The translations under genes were made by a program, and so were the position numbers. Of a stretch of 64,000 bases of DNA, positions 48,996 through 56,777 are shown piece by piece. Under the pieces are notes generated by a model. That model was not told the DNA's origin. It worked only from the letters and a program-made list of their open reading frames with translations, and did not search any database. The stretch comes from an uncultured Dorea sp. (GTDB taxonomy: Bacteria; Bacillota; Clostridia; Lachnospirales; Lachnospiraceae). The first letter of the stretch is position 1. The number at the start of each line of letters is the position of its first letter. The stretch covers positions 1 through 64,000 of the forward strand of contig CAJTVU010000002.1 of NCBI GenBank assembly GCA_910580235.1, read 5' to 3'.

Positions 48996-50176
48996 TTACG
49001 ATATAACATTATCTGTTTTCAAATATTCAATCAAACTTCCTTTTTGAGAGAGCAAATATTCTGTCGTCTCTTTCCTTTCAAAACATTTTCGATTTTCTAT
49101 ATCTATATCCTGTCCTTTAGAAATAATAAAATCAACAATTCCTTTAAATATTTTCTCGCATTTATAATCATTATTTAACACATCCAGAATATTTTGACAA
49201 TATAACTCCATTTTACGTTGGTTAAAGCGCGGCTTCTCCTCTTTAGACACAACAATTCTAAAAAGCATCATCGCATGATATCTGCTGCGTCGATATTTCT
49301 TGTCAATTTTATTCGTTTTAAAAAGATTTTCAATTTTATATAATGCCAATGCACTGGTGTAATATATGATTGGTTTGTCCGAACTTTTAAAAATTTTATT
49401 GCCAAATCGTTTTACAACAGCACCATATTGACCAGATACAGCACTTGGTTCGTCTAAAAACATTGCAGCAATTGTTTTTATTTGTGTAGAAATAATTCTA
49501 TTTTGGGGAATATCACTGTTTCTATATTGACCTGTCCTGCGTTCATAAACTAAAGATTCTTGCGTTGTAAAGGTTTTATAAAACTCTTCAAGGTTCTTTT
49601 GAAATGTTGACAATGCTTCTAACTGTTCTTTTTTAATTGCAGTTTGACTGTTAGTAGCCTTAGTTATTTCATTTTTCAAATTTTCGTCTTTTGTTGCAAT
49701 AATAGTCACACCATTATTCAGCATACTAAAAGCATTAACATCACCCGATAAAATTGTTTGACAAATACTTTCATTAACATCCTGATTCGGACCTAAATAG
49801 TCTCTAATATTATCTTCAAAAACGGGTTTTATTGCCCCGGTGTCTTCTAGTATGAGCTTTTTATATTCTTTGAATGGTAAGACACCACAATAACCCACTT
49901 CTTCATCATTAATAGAATACATCGTAATTCGCTTTTCAAATCTAAAAGTTGCAGCTAATTTAGCTTTTGTTTTCCTATATAATGATTGTATCTCAACCGA
50001 TCCGCAAGGAATAAATTTTATATCAGAAAATAAATTTGTACTCTTAAGATTTTCTTTCCCAACTGAAACGGAGGCATTTAAATTAAGATCATTACACATA
50101 GTAGTGCAGAATCATTAAAACTCAAACTAAAATCATTCTGAAAGGCATCTAACATACTTTGAGTAATCCTATCCAT
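48996..50176 (-). pseudogene. AIPR-family (abortive infection phage resistance) gene with two deletions
   Basis: The start MDRITQSMLDAFQNDFSL at 50176, with GGAGG before it, is the usual AIPR N-terminus but runs out of frame after 32 codons. A second frame (50099-48996, 367 codons) gives NASVSVGKENLKSTNLFSDI, FRFEKRITMYS, AFSMLNNGVTIIATK, then ITKATNSQTAIKKEQLEALS. Full AIPR proteins have about 170-190 residues between the first two parts and 60-90 residues with an IVNGCQT-like motif between the last two. Both are missing here. AIPR proteins occur in phage-defence islands. Confidence 0.78.
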
Positions 50177-50422
50177 TTTTATTCCTCCGATGGTGTATAA
50201 AGTATTATAATTATATCCTTTTAACTGACTTTTTTCAACAGTATGTCCATACATAATATTCACCTCATAAATAAAAAACTTATGTTTGTAAATAGTATTC
50301 CCCGATATAAATAAAAAGCCAGAAAAAATAATTTTGAAACTACAAAAGAAACATCTCTTTATTAGTAGCCGAAATGTCCCTTAATCCCCAGTAAATTCAA
50401 TATACAAAGCAGTTTGCCGCTG

Positions 50423-51064
50423 TTACGCCGCTTTCTGCTGGTGTCTCAATGTTACATTCCCATCCCGGAATGGGTGTATGCAGAGAAAGTCCAAAATGAC
50501 GCAGGGAATCAACAAAAGCCGATTCACGTTTGCGTCGTTACGAGCCTCCACATAAGCAAGCTCTAATTGCTCCATTGCCATTGGTGTCTCGTCTGCAGGA
50601 GCAGGACGAAAGCGAACCCGTCTATTGCCGTCCGAGCCTATCTCTAAAATCTCATTGTCGTCAGCTTTGTACTGACCGCCATATCCATAGCCGGCAAAAG
50701 ACATCATCATTTCGTGTAAACGCAGAATATCACGCTCTCTGAAATCAATATATTCAAAGCCTGAATGGATTTCATTTAATGCGTCCCTGTAACCTGCGAT
50801 CTCTGCCTCGTTATGATTAAGAGGGGCGCTATTTTGATTTACAATGGCAGCGATACGTTCGTCGCTTGTAACAATTCCCTCAATAGCATTAGAGCTTTTA
50901 ATAGATTGTACCTTTGCGACAGCTTCAAGCTCGATAAAAATCTTCGAATATTCTTCTTTTCGTACGCCTGCCATGGTCTTCAGAGAAGATATGTTTGCAA
51001 TTAAGCTTACAAGATTCGCAGGCAACAAGCCGTTATCCAAAAAAGAATAATCAAATTTTCTCAT
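50423..51064 (-). pseudogene. fic gene, first fragment (N-terminal part up to HPFRDGN)
   Basis: Starts MRKFDYSFLDNGLLPANLVS. It has the inhibitory-type helix motif VQSIKSSNAIEGIVTSDERI (S-x-x-x-E-G, which occludes the ATP site), GYRDALNEIHSGFEYIDFRE, FRPAPADETPMAMEQLELAY and FLCIHPFRDGN. After GN the frame departs (VTLRHQQKAA, stop), so the catalytic Gly-Arg and all of the C-terminus are lost. The missing part corresponds to the fragment at 47843-48055 about 2.4 kb downstream, though the codons for DGN differ in the two pieces. Confidence 0.82.
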
Positions 51065-51164
51065 ATAGCCCTCATCTTTCCTGCATATGGATTTCCTAAA
51101 AATATGCAGGTAGTGTGTGCCATAATAAGCGCCTATCATACCGTAACGGCATAACTGTGCAAGT

Positions 51165-51262
51165 TTGTTATATGCAAACGGTGTCAGTTTGAAAGAAATT
51201 CAAGAGTGGTTAGGTAACAGTACTATTTCGACTGATGTGCGAGGGACGGTACATAAGAGTAC
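51165..51262 (+). pseudogene. Tyrosine integrase C-terminal remnant
   Basis: The plus strand reads LLYANGVSLKEIQEWLGNST ISTD, the stretch that precedes the catalytic Tyr in phage and ICE integrases (ANGVSLKEIQEWLGHSDFSTT). The Tyr region itself is gone. It points toward the tRNA-Leu gene 60 bases away, the usual position for an element integrated in a tRNA 3' end. Confidence 0.7.
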
Positions 51263-51325
51263 AGAGCAAAAAGAAAAGCCCGCAACCCCCGATATATCAA
51301 GGGTTTACGAGCTGTTAGGGTCTGG

Positions 51326-51410
51326 TGCCGATGGTGGGACTCGAACCCACACACCCTTGCGGATAACAGATTTTGAGTCTGTCTCGTCTGCCAGTTCCGA
51401 CACATCGGCA
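51326..51410 (-). tRNA. tRNA-Leu (anticodon CAA)
   Basis: The 85-base minus-strand sequence folds as a class II tRNA. The acceptor TGCCGAT pairs with ATCGGCA, the anticodon arm ACAGA-CTCAAAA-TCTGT gives CAA, a long variable arm ATCCGCAAGGGTGT follows, and the T arm is GTGGG-TTCGAGT-CCCAC. No CCA is encoded. Its 3' end borders the integrase remnant, so it may be the attachment site of the island at lower coordinates. Confidence 0.95.
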
Positions 51411-51531
51411 TTCATAACAAATCGGGATTATTGTATCACAATACATGCCCGATTACAACATCTATTTTCTGAAATTTTATTTAAAATTTATCTCCGAATA
51501 TATCGCTTCTCTTACACACACCCGAATTTCT

Positions 51532-51918
51532 TTACTCTCCTCCCCTCAAATCAAACGTCTCTCCGTCCGTTCTCCCCGCGCTGATAATATCGCCTTGCAT
51601 ACTACAAAAAAATGTATATGACACTTCGTCTACTATAACCTCTATTGACATTCCATCCATTTCCAACATACAAAACATACTAAATTCCAATTCTTTTTTA
51701 TCGCGATTCAAAAAACTACTAATTACATCTTCGGCCTGTTCCTCCAATGCTTTCCTCTCATCCGTCACATCTTTTCCATCACGATATGCTGAAACAGCTT
51801 CGCCGCCCGATGTAATAACTTTAGATGAATGTCCCTCTTCCTGCTTCTCAGTCCTGCCGCACCCCGTTGTCATCATTAACAACATCGCCGCTAATACTAA
51901 AATAACTTTCTTTCTCAT
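51532..51918 (-). CDS. Small lipoprotein, unknown function
   Basis: A 128-residue protein with a lipoprotein signal MRKKVILVLAAMLLMMTTGC (lipidated Cys at 20), then a polar linker and a small domain (EFSMFCMLEMDGMSIEVIVD, YTFFCSMQGDIISAG). I know no named family. The start at 51918 has AGGAAGGG before it. It follows a truncated regulator and precedes tRNA-Leu; base composition is AT-rich like the island. Confidence 0.6.
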   Translation of the reverse strand: MRKKVILVLAAMLLMMTTGCGRTEKQEEGHSSKVITSGGEAVSAYRDGKDVTDERKALEEQAEDVISSFLNRDKKELEFSMFCMLEMDGMSIEVIVDEVSYTFFCSMQGDIISAGRTDGETFDLRGGE

Positions 51919-51947
51919 ATTCTGCCCTTCCTGGCAGATACGCAAAA

Positions 51948-51970
51948 AAGCAACCCGATTCAGGCTGCTT
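51948..51970 (-). terminator. Terminator after the truncated regulator
   Basis: On the minus strand AAGCAGCC-TGAATC-GGGTTGCTT followed by TTTT. It overlaps the stop codon of the regulator remnant. Confidence 0.7.
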
Positions 51971-52165
51971 TACTTTAATTTCATGCCTCTCACATATATC
52001 TCGACTGCTTCTTTCTCTTTATCCGTTAAAGTTTCCCATGTTTCCAGCACTTTTCTTTGTTCCACAGATAACTCCAATTTTCCAATATCTTTCGAGAAAA
52101 ATTGTGATAGCGTAATCCCTAGTCCATCACAGATCTTATCCAGCGTATATTCGATGGCCTCACCT
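51970..52165 (-). pseudogene. XRE-family regulator, C-terminal remnant
   Basis: The minus-strand frame IEYTLDKICDGLGITLSQFF followed by SVEQRKVLETWETLTDKEKE and a stop after RGMKLK is the second half of a typical small Clostridial XRE protein. The DNA-binding N-terminal half is missing: the frame runs into the lysA terminator at 52176. No start codon or ribosome site. Confidence 0.7.
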
Positions 52166-52175
52166 ACAAAAAATA

Positions 52176-52208
52176 GCCCTGAACAGAAATTTTCCTATTG
52201 TTCAGGGC
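52176..52208 (-). terminator. Terminator of the pyk-trmB-lysA operon
   Basis: On the minus strand GCCCTGAACA pairs with TGTTCAGGGC and is followed by TATTTTTTG. Confidence 0.85.
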
Positions 52209-52240
52209 ATTTTACTTGTTTAAGAAGAATATTTGAGGAT

Positions 52241-53521
52241 TTACAGCTTCTGCTTCAGCAATCTCTCCCCCACATCAAAACAGTCAAGCGTAGCAAAATA
52301 ATCCGCGGGCGTCTCTGCGCGCCGGATCAGCTGCGTGCTTCCGTCTTCTTTCAGAAGGATCTCCGCAGATTTGAGCTTTCCATTATAATTATACCCCATG
52401 GCAGACCCGTGGGCCCCCGTGTCATGTATGATCAGAAGATCCCCTTTCTCCACTTTGGGGAGCATGCGGTCAATGGCAAATTTATCATTGTTCTCACATA
52501 GAGACCCCGCCACGTCATATTTGTGGTCGCAGGGAAGATCCTCCTTGCCCGCTACTGTAATATGGTGATATGCCCCGTACATAGCCGGCCTCATCAAATC
52601 CACCGCGCAGGCGTCCACGCCCACATAATCTTTATGGGTGTGCTTCTCATGGATCGCCTTTGTCACAAGGCAGCCGTAGGGCCCCATCATAAAGCGCCCC
52701 AGTTCTGTATAAATAGCCACATCCCCCATACCGGCCGGGATAAGCGTCTCTTTGTAGACCCGCTTTACGCCATTGCCGATAGCCCGGATATCATTCGGCT
52801 CCTGATCGGGAGTATAAGGGATGCCTATCCCCCCTGAAAGATTGATGAACTTAATGTGCGCCCCCGTCTCTCTCGAAAGCTTCACGGCCAGCTCGAACAA
52901 GATCTTTGCAAGCATCGGATAATACTCATTCGTCACCGTATTGCTGGCGAGGAACGCATGGATCCCGAATTCTTCCGCTCCTTTTTCCTTTAATATCCGA
53001 AACGCCTCGAACAGCTGCTCCGTAGTCATGCCATATTTAGCATCTCCGGGATTGTCCATAATATCATTGCTCACCTTGAACAGCCCCCCCGGATTATAAC
53101 GGCAGCTGATCGTCTTAGGGATGTAGCCGATCGTCTTCTCCAGGAAATCAATGTGGGTAATGTCGTCCAGATTGATGATCGCCCCCAGCTTCTCCGCATA
53201 CGCATATTCCTCCGGCGGCGTATCGTTAGAGGAGAACATAATGTCCTCCCCCACTGCCCCGATGGCCTCGGAGAGCATCAGCTCCGTATAAGAAGAACAG
53301 TCGCAGCCGCAGCCGTACTCCCGCAGTATATCGATCAGGAACGGATTTGGCGTCGCTTTCACCGCAAAATACTCTTTATAACCTTCATTCCACGCGAACG
53401 CTTCCTTAAGCGCCTGCATATTCTCGCGGATCCCTCTCTCGTCGTAGAGATGGAACGGAGTCGGATATTGTCTTACAATGTTGTCTAACTGTGCCTTTGT
53501 CACAAATGTCTGCTTTTTCAT
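52241..53521 (-). CDS. lysA: Diaminopimelate decarboxylase
   Basis: A 426-residue fold-type III PLP enzyme that makes lysine from meso-diaminopimelate. The PLP Lys lies in YKEYFAVKATPNPFLIDILR; NLSGGIGIPYTPDQEP, ELGRFMMGPYGCLVTKA and DVAGSLCENNDKFA carry the PLP phosphate and substrate contacts. It belongs to the longer Clostridial variant in which the order of loops differs from Bacillus LysA. It overlaps the TrmB-like regulator by 4 bases and ends the operon. Confidence 0.87.
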   Translation of the reverse strand: MKKQTFVTKAQLDNIVRQYPTPFHLYDERGIRENMQALKEAFAWNEGYKEYFAVKATPNPFLIDILREYGCGCDCSSYTELMLSEAIGAVGEDIMFSSNDTPPEEYAYAEKLGAIINLDDITHIDFLEKTIGYIPKTISCRYNPGGLFKVSNDIMDNPGDAKYGMTTEQLFEAFRILKEKGAEEFGIHAFLASNTVTNEYYPMLAKILFELAVKLSRETGAHIKFINLSGGIGIPYTPDQEPNDIRAIGNGVKRVYKETLIPAGMGDVAIYTELGRFMMGPYGCLVTKAIHEKHTHKDYVGVDACAVDLMRPAMYGAYHHITVAGKEDLPCDHKYDVAGSLCENNDKFAIDRMLPKVEKGDLLIIHDTGAHGSAMGYNYNGKLKSAEILLKEDGSTQLIRRAETPADYFATLDCFDVGERLLKQKL

Positions 53522-54231
53522 CTCTGCTTCTCCTCCTGGATCGCCAAAAGCTCTATCTCATTGGCCAGCGCCTCTCTATAAAGCGTCACAAAATTCCTCT
53601 GCCCCGAGTATAGACAAGTATTCATGCTTCCTTCCCCATATTCCCCGGTCAGTACATATTTCGAATCCACAATGATCCCAACGCGCGCCTCCCGCGGCGA
53701 GCTGATGTAGACCCGCGCATTCTTGAAGCTCACTGGCTGATCCGTAATGATGACGACCCGCTTATTCATGGAGATCAGCTTATTAAGCTCATCTACAAGA
53801 AGAAGAAGATAATTCCTTGTGCAAGATATATACACCCGGTCTTCTGTCCCAAGCAGAAGGTTCCTTATTTTATTTAAAATATGTTCAGAGCCTTCTATCG
53901 TAATATATCCGTCAATGTATGTCTTCTCCGCAGGCATGTGGTTTTCAAGCCACTGCCTTGAGTCCTCCAGCTTTCGGATCCGGTTTCTTAAAAATTCCTT
54001 TAAAGATACAGGCGCATACTTCTTCGTCGCCCCCTCTTCCACAAGATAAGAGGCTCCTTTATCCGTCATACTGGCAAGAGAATTATAAGCGTTCGATCTG
54101 GAAATGCCAATCTGCTTGGCCACTTCATAGCCCGTCGTCTTCCCCTCTCTTAAAAGGCACTCATAAATCCCTGCTTCCTGTCTTGTAAGGCCGAACTCCA
54201 TCAGACGCTCTACAAAAGTCGTACTTTCCAT
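53518..54231 (-). CDS. TrmB-family transcriptional regulator
   Basis: A 237-residue protein. Residues 1-70 form a winged helix (FGLTRQEAGIYECLLREGKT, TGYEVAKQIGISRSNAYNSL), followed by a coiled coil (LRNRIRKLEDSRQWLENHMP) and a phospholipase-D-like C-terminal domain. TrmB proteins sense sugars in archaea and thermophiles; bacterial members are less known. The start ATG shares its A with the pyk stop, and its stop overlaps lysA, so it is tightly coupled to both. Longer in-frame starts lie inside pyk. Confidence 0.8.
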   Translation of the reverse strand: MESTTFVERLMEFGLTRQEAGIYECLLREGKTTGYEVAKQIGISRSNAYNSLASMTDKGASYLVEEGATKKYAPVSLKEFLRNRIRKLEDSRQWLENHMPAEKTYIDGYITIEGSEHILNKIRNLLLGTEDRVYISCTRNYLLLLVDELNKLISMNKRVVIITDQPVSFKNARVYISSPREARVGIIVDSKYVLTGEYGEGSMNTCLYSGQRNFVTLYREALANEIELLAIQEEKQR

Positions 54232-55667
54232 TATTCCACCACCGTTATCTTCATCATATTGCTCATTCCGGTCTTCTGTCCCCCTATCATCGGTGACGGG
54301 ATCCCTGCAGTAAGTATGACTACATCCCCGGGCTCGGCCAGCTGCTTGGCGCACACAAGGTCAATGGCGCTATTGCATATATCTTCCGTAGAAGAGGCCT
54401 CGATAGACCGCAGAGGCCGCACGCCCCAGTACAGCTGCATACGCCGCAGCGTCGCCTCGCTTGGAGAGACGCCTATGATCTCATTCTTCGGCTTAAATTT
54501 GGACACTACTCTGGCCGTAGCTCCGGACACGGTAGGAGTGACGATACATCTGGCGCTCAAGTTGCGGGCGGTAGTCACCGTCGCATAGCCAAGGGCGCTG
54601 GACGCGCTCTTCATACGATGATGCTCGCTTTTTTCCAACATCATCTTATAATCCAGATGCTCCTCTGTATTCTCCACGATATGTACCATCATGCGAAGCG
54701 CCTCAACGGGATATCTACCCGCGGCCGTCTCTCCCGACAGCATCACCGCGTCCGTCCCGTCATAGACCGCATTCGCAACATCCGTCACCTCGGCCCGCGT
54801 AGGACGCGGGTTGCGGATCATAGAGTCGAGCATCTGCGTAGCCGTAATGACAGGCTTATAATTATCGTTGCACTTCTGGATCAGCAGCTTCTGGAGATAA
54901 GGGACTTCTTCCGCCGGTATCTCGACGCCTAAGTCTCCCCTCGCCACCATGACGCCGTCGGCGCATCTTACGATCTCGTCAATATTGCGGATCCCTTCTG
55001 CATTCTCGATCTTTGCAATGATGGGCGTATAGGGAGCGTTGCATTCATTCAGGAATGCCCGGATCTCCAGGATGCACTCCGCATTGCGGACGAAAGAGGC
55101 TGCAATGAAATCTACTCCCTGCTCCACGCCGAACCGGATATCCTCCCTGTCCTTGTCCGTGATAGCCGGCAGGCGGACCGGGACATTGGGGACGTTCACG
55201 CCTTTGCGCTCCCCAAGCTCGCCGCCATTTATAATCTCACAGATAATATCTCCATCTTCTTTATCCCTGACCTTCAGCTCGATCAGCCCGTCGTCGATAA
55301 GGATCCGGCTTCCAGTCTGCACATCGTCTGCAAGGCCGTCGTATGTGATCGATACTTTCTTCTCGTCGCCGCTTACTTCTTCTGTCGTCAGAGTAATGAG
55401 CCCCCCTTCCTTCAGGCTCACTTTCTTCCCATCTTTTAATAAGCCGGTGCGGATCTCCGGCCCCTTTGTGTCCAGAAGGATCGCGACAGGCTTCTTCTCC
55501 TCCTCGCGCACTTTCTTGAGAAGATCCATGCGAGCCTTTTGTTCTTCATGGGTCCCATGAGAGAAATTAAACCGGGCGACATCCATCCCTCCATTTACAA
55601 GCTGGCGCAGAATGTCTTCCTTGTCCGAATTCGGCCCCATAGTACAGATAATCTTTGTCTTCTTCAT
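54231..55667 (-). CDS. pyk: Pyruvate kinase
   Basis: A 478-residue glycolytic enzyme. KKTKIICTMGPNSDKEDILR and DVARFNFSHGTHEEQKARMD begin domain A, PVAILLDTKGPEIRTGLLKD enters the B domain, and the catalytic Lys lies in TPIIAKIENAEGIRNIDEIV. VMVARGDLGVEIPAEEVP and ATQMLDSMIRNPRPTRAEV follow. The C domain (355-478) is normal; the extra PEP-utiliser-like C-terminal domain of Bacillus Pyk is absent. It is the first gene of pyk-trmB-lysA. Confidence 0.96.
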   Translation of the reverse strand: MKKTKIICTMGPNSDKEDILRQLVNGGMDVARFNFSHGTHEEQKARMDLLKKVREEEKKPVAILLDTKGPEIRTGLLKDGKKVSLKEGGLITLTTEEVSGDEKKVSITYDGLADDVQTGSRILIDDGLIELKVRDKEDGDIICEIINGGELGERKGVNVPNVPVRLPAITDKDREDIRFGVEQGVDFIAASFVRNAECILEIRAFLNECNAPYTPIIAKIENAEGIRNIDEIVRCADGVMVARGDLGVEIPAEEVPYLQKLLIQKCNDNYKPVITATQMLDSMIRNPRPTRAEVTDVANAVYDGTDAVMLSGETAAGRYPVEALRMMVHIVENTEEHLDYKMMLEKSEHHRMKSASSALGYATVTTARNLSARCIVTPTVSGATARVVSKFKPKNEIIGVSPSEATLRRMQLYWGVRPLRSIEASSTEDICNSAIDLVCAKQLAEPGDVVILTAGIPSPMIGGQKTGMSNMMKITVVE

Positions 55668-55681
55668 AAATAATTCCCTTT

Positions 55682-56533
55682 CTATTTCACATGTGTGTGC
55701 GTAAATAAATGATCCTGGCAGTACTCATAATTCCCATTACATTTTGAGCAATAGCGGAACTCAAGGCCCTCGCCGTCAAGCTCTGTGCGGCCGCAGACCG
55801 CGCATTTATGCTTTGCTCCGTTCCCGTAATCCATCGGCTTTGCCTGGCGCACCTTCTTCTTGAATTCTCGTTTATGCTTTGCATACTTTACCCCGCTCTT
55901 TGCAAGCAGGAAGAACAAAAAGAAATTCACTAAAGCAGCCGTCGCCTCAAGCGCCCCCACCATATAGGCCAATACCTGGAGCCCCTTGTTATAAGCCGGC
56001 AGGAACACCCGTAAGATGGAGAACAGAAGGAACGCCATCTCTGCCATTGCAAGCCATTTCCCCTTAATCGGTATCGTGAACCAGATGCGGAACTCTGCGT
56101 CTGGAAACAGCGTCGCATAGACCAGGAACATGGATGTATTCAGATGCAGGATCCCAATCGGAAGCGACAGCCCTGTCAGGAAGTACATCAGCATCGCGAC
56201 CAGTATATGGAAGAAGATCCCGGAAAAATAGAAGAAATTAAACCGGAACGTCCCAAGCACCCTCTCCAGCTGGCTCCCAATCAGATAATATACATACAAG
56301 ATCAGCGCCGTCATGAACACATTCCCTGACTCCGGCTGCATAATGAACGTAACCAGCCTCCAGATCTGCCCGCGCATGATGGCCTGTGGGCTCATGCTTA
56401 AATAATCAGAAAAGAACTGCGGATTGACCATAAATAGCACAAACCCGGCTCCATATAAAATAATGATATAATACATCAGGTTCGGTATCGCGTACTTTCC
56501 GAATCTTCTCTCCAACTTATCCAACCAACTCAT
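55682..56533 (-). CDS. Rhomboid-like membrane protein with C-terminal zinc ribbon
   Basis: A 283-residue protein with about six membrane segments arranged as in rhomboids (RGQIWRLVTFIMQPESGNVF is the WR-type loop region). The position expected to hold Gly-x-Ser-Gly reads GILHLNTSMFLVYATLF, so the catalytic Ser motif is not evident and it may be a pseudo-protease. The C-terminus adds a cytoplasmic Cys4 ribbon: KCAVCGRTELDGEGLEFRYC, then SKCNGNYEYCQDHLF. It lies upstream of pyk by 14 bases. Confidence 0.7.
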   Translation of the reverse strand: MSWLDKLERRFGKYAIPNLMYYIIILYGAGFVLFMVNPQFFSDYLSMSPQAIMRGQIWRLVTFIMQPESGNVFMTALILYVYYLIGSQLERVLGTFRFNFFYFSGIFFHILVAMLMYFLTGLSLPIGILHLNTSMFLVYATLFPDAEFRIWFTIPIKGKWLAMAEMAFLLFSILRVFLPAYNKGLQVLAYMVGALEATAALVNFFLFFLLAKSGVKYAKHKREFKKKVRQAKPMDYGNGAKHKCAVCGRTELDGEGLEFRYCSKCNGNYEYCQDHLFTHTHVK

Positions 56534-56777
56534 ACACTGCTCCTACTTTCCTAAATTGTGGTACCTTTATTTCCCATACTGTAGTAATTCTACCTTTTCA
56601 GTAATTGTTTGTCAATTCTGCAAATAAGTTTACCTTTATTTTACGGATATTTAATATTTTAACAATAGACTTGTAGCTGTATTTTAAAAAATTTTGTCGT
56701 ATAATGTTACAGTCATAATTGAGACAACATATTAATAAGAAAAGAAAGATACATATATATACAGGGAGTGTAGCATT

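Noticed and set aside
51223..51411. 62-codon frame overlapping tRNA-Leu
   Set aside because: It lies within the tRNA gene and has no start signals.
55039..55560. 173-codon plus-strand frame
   Set aside because: Antisense shadow of pyk, Ser-rich with no features of its own.
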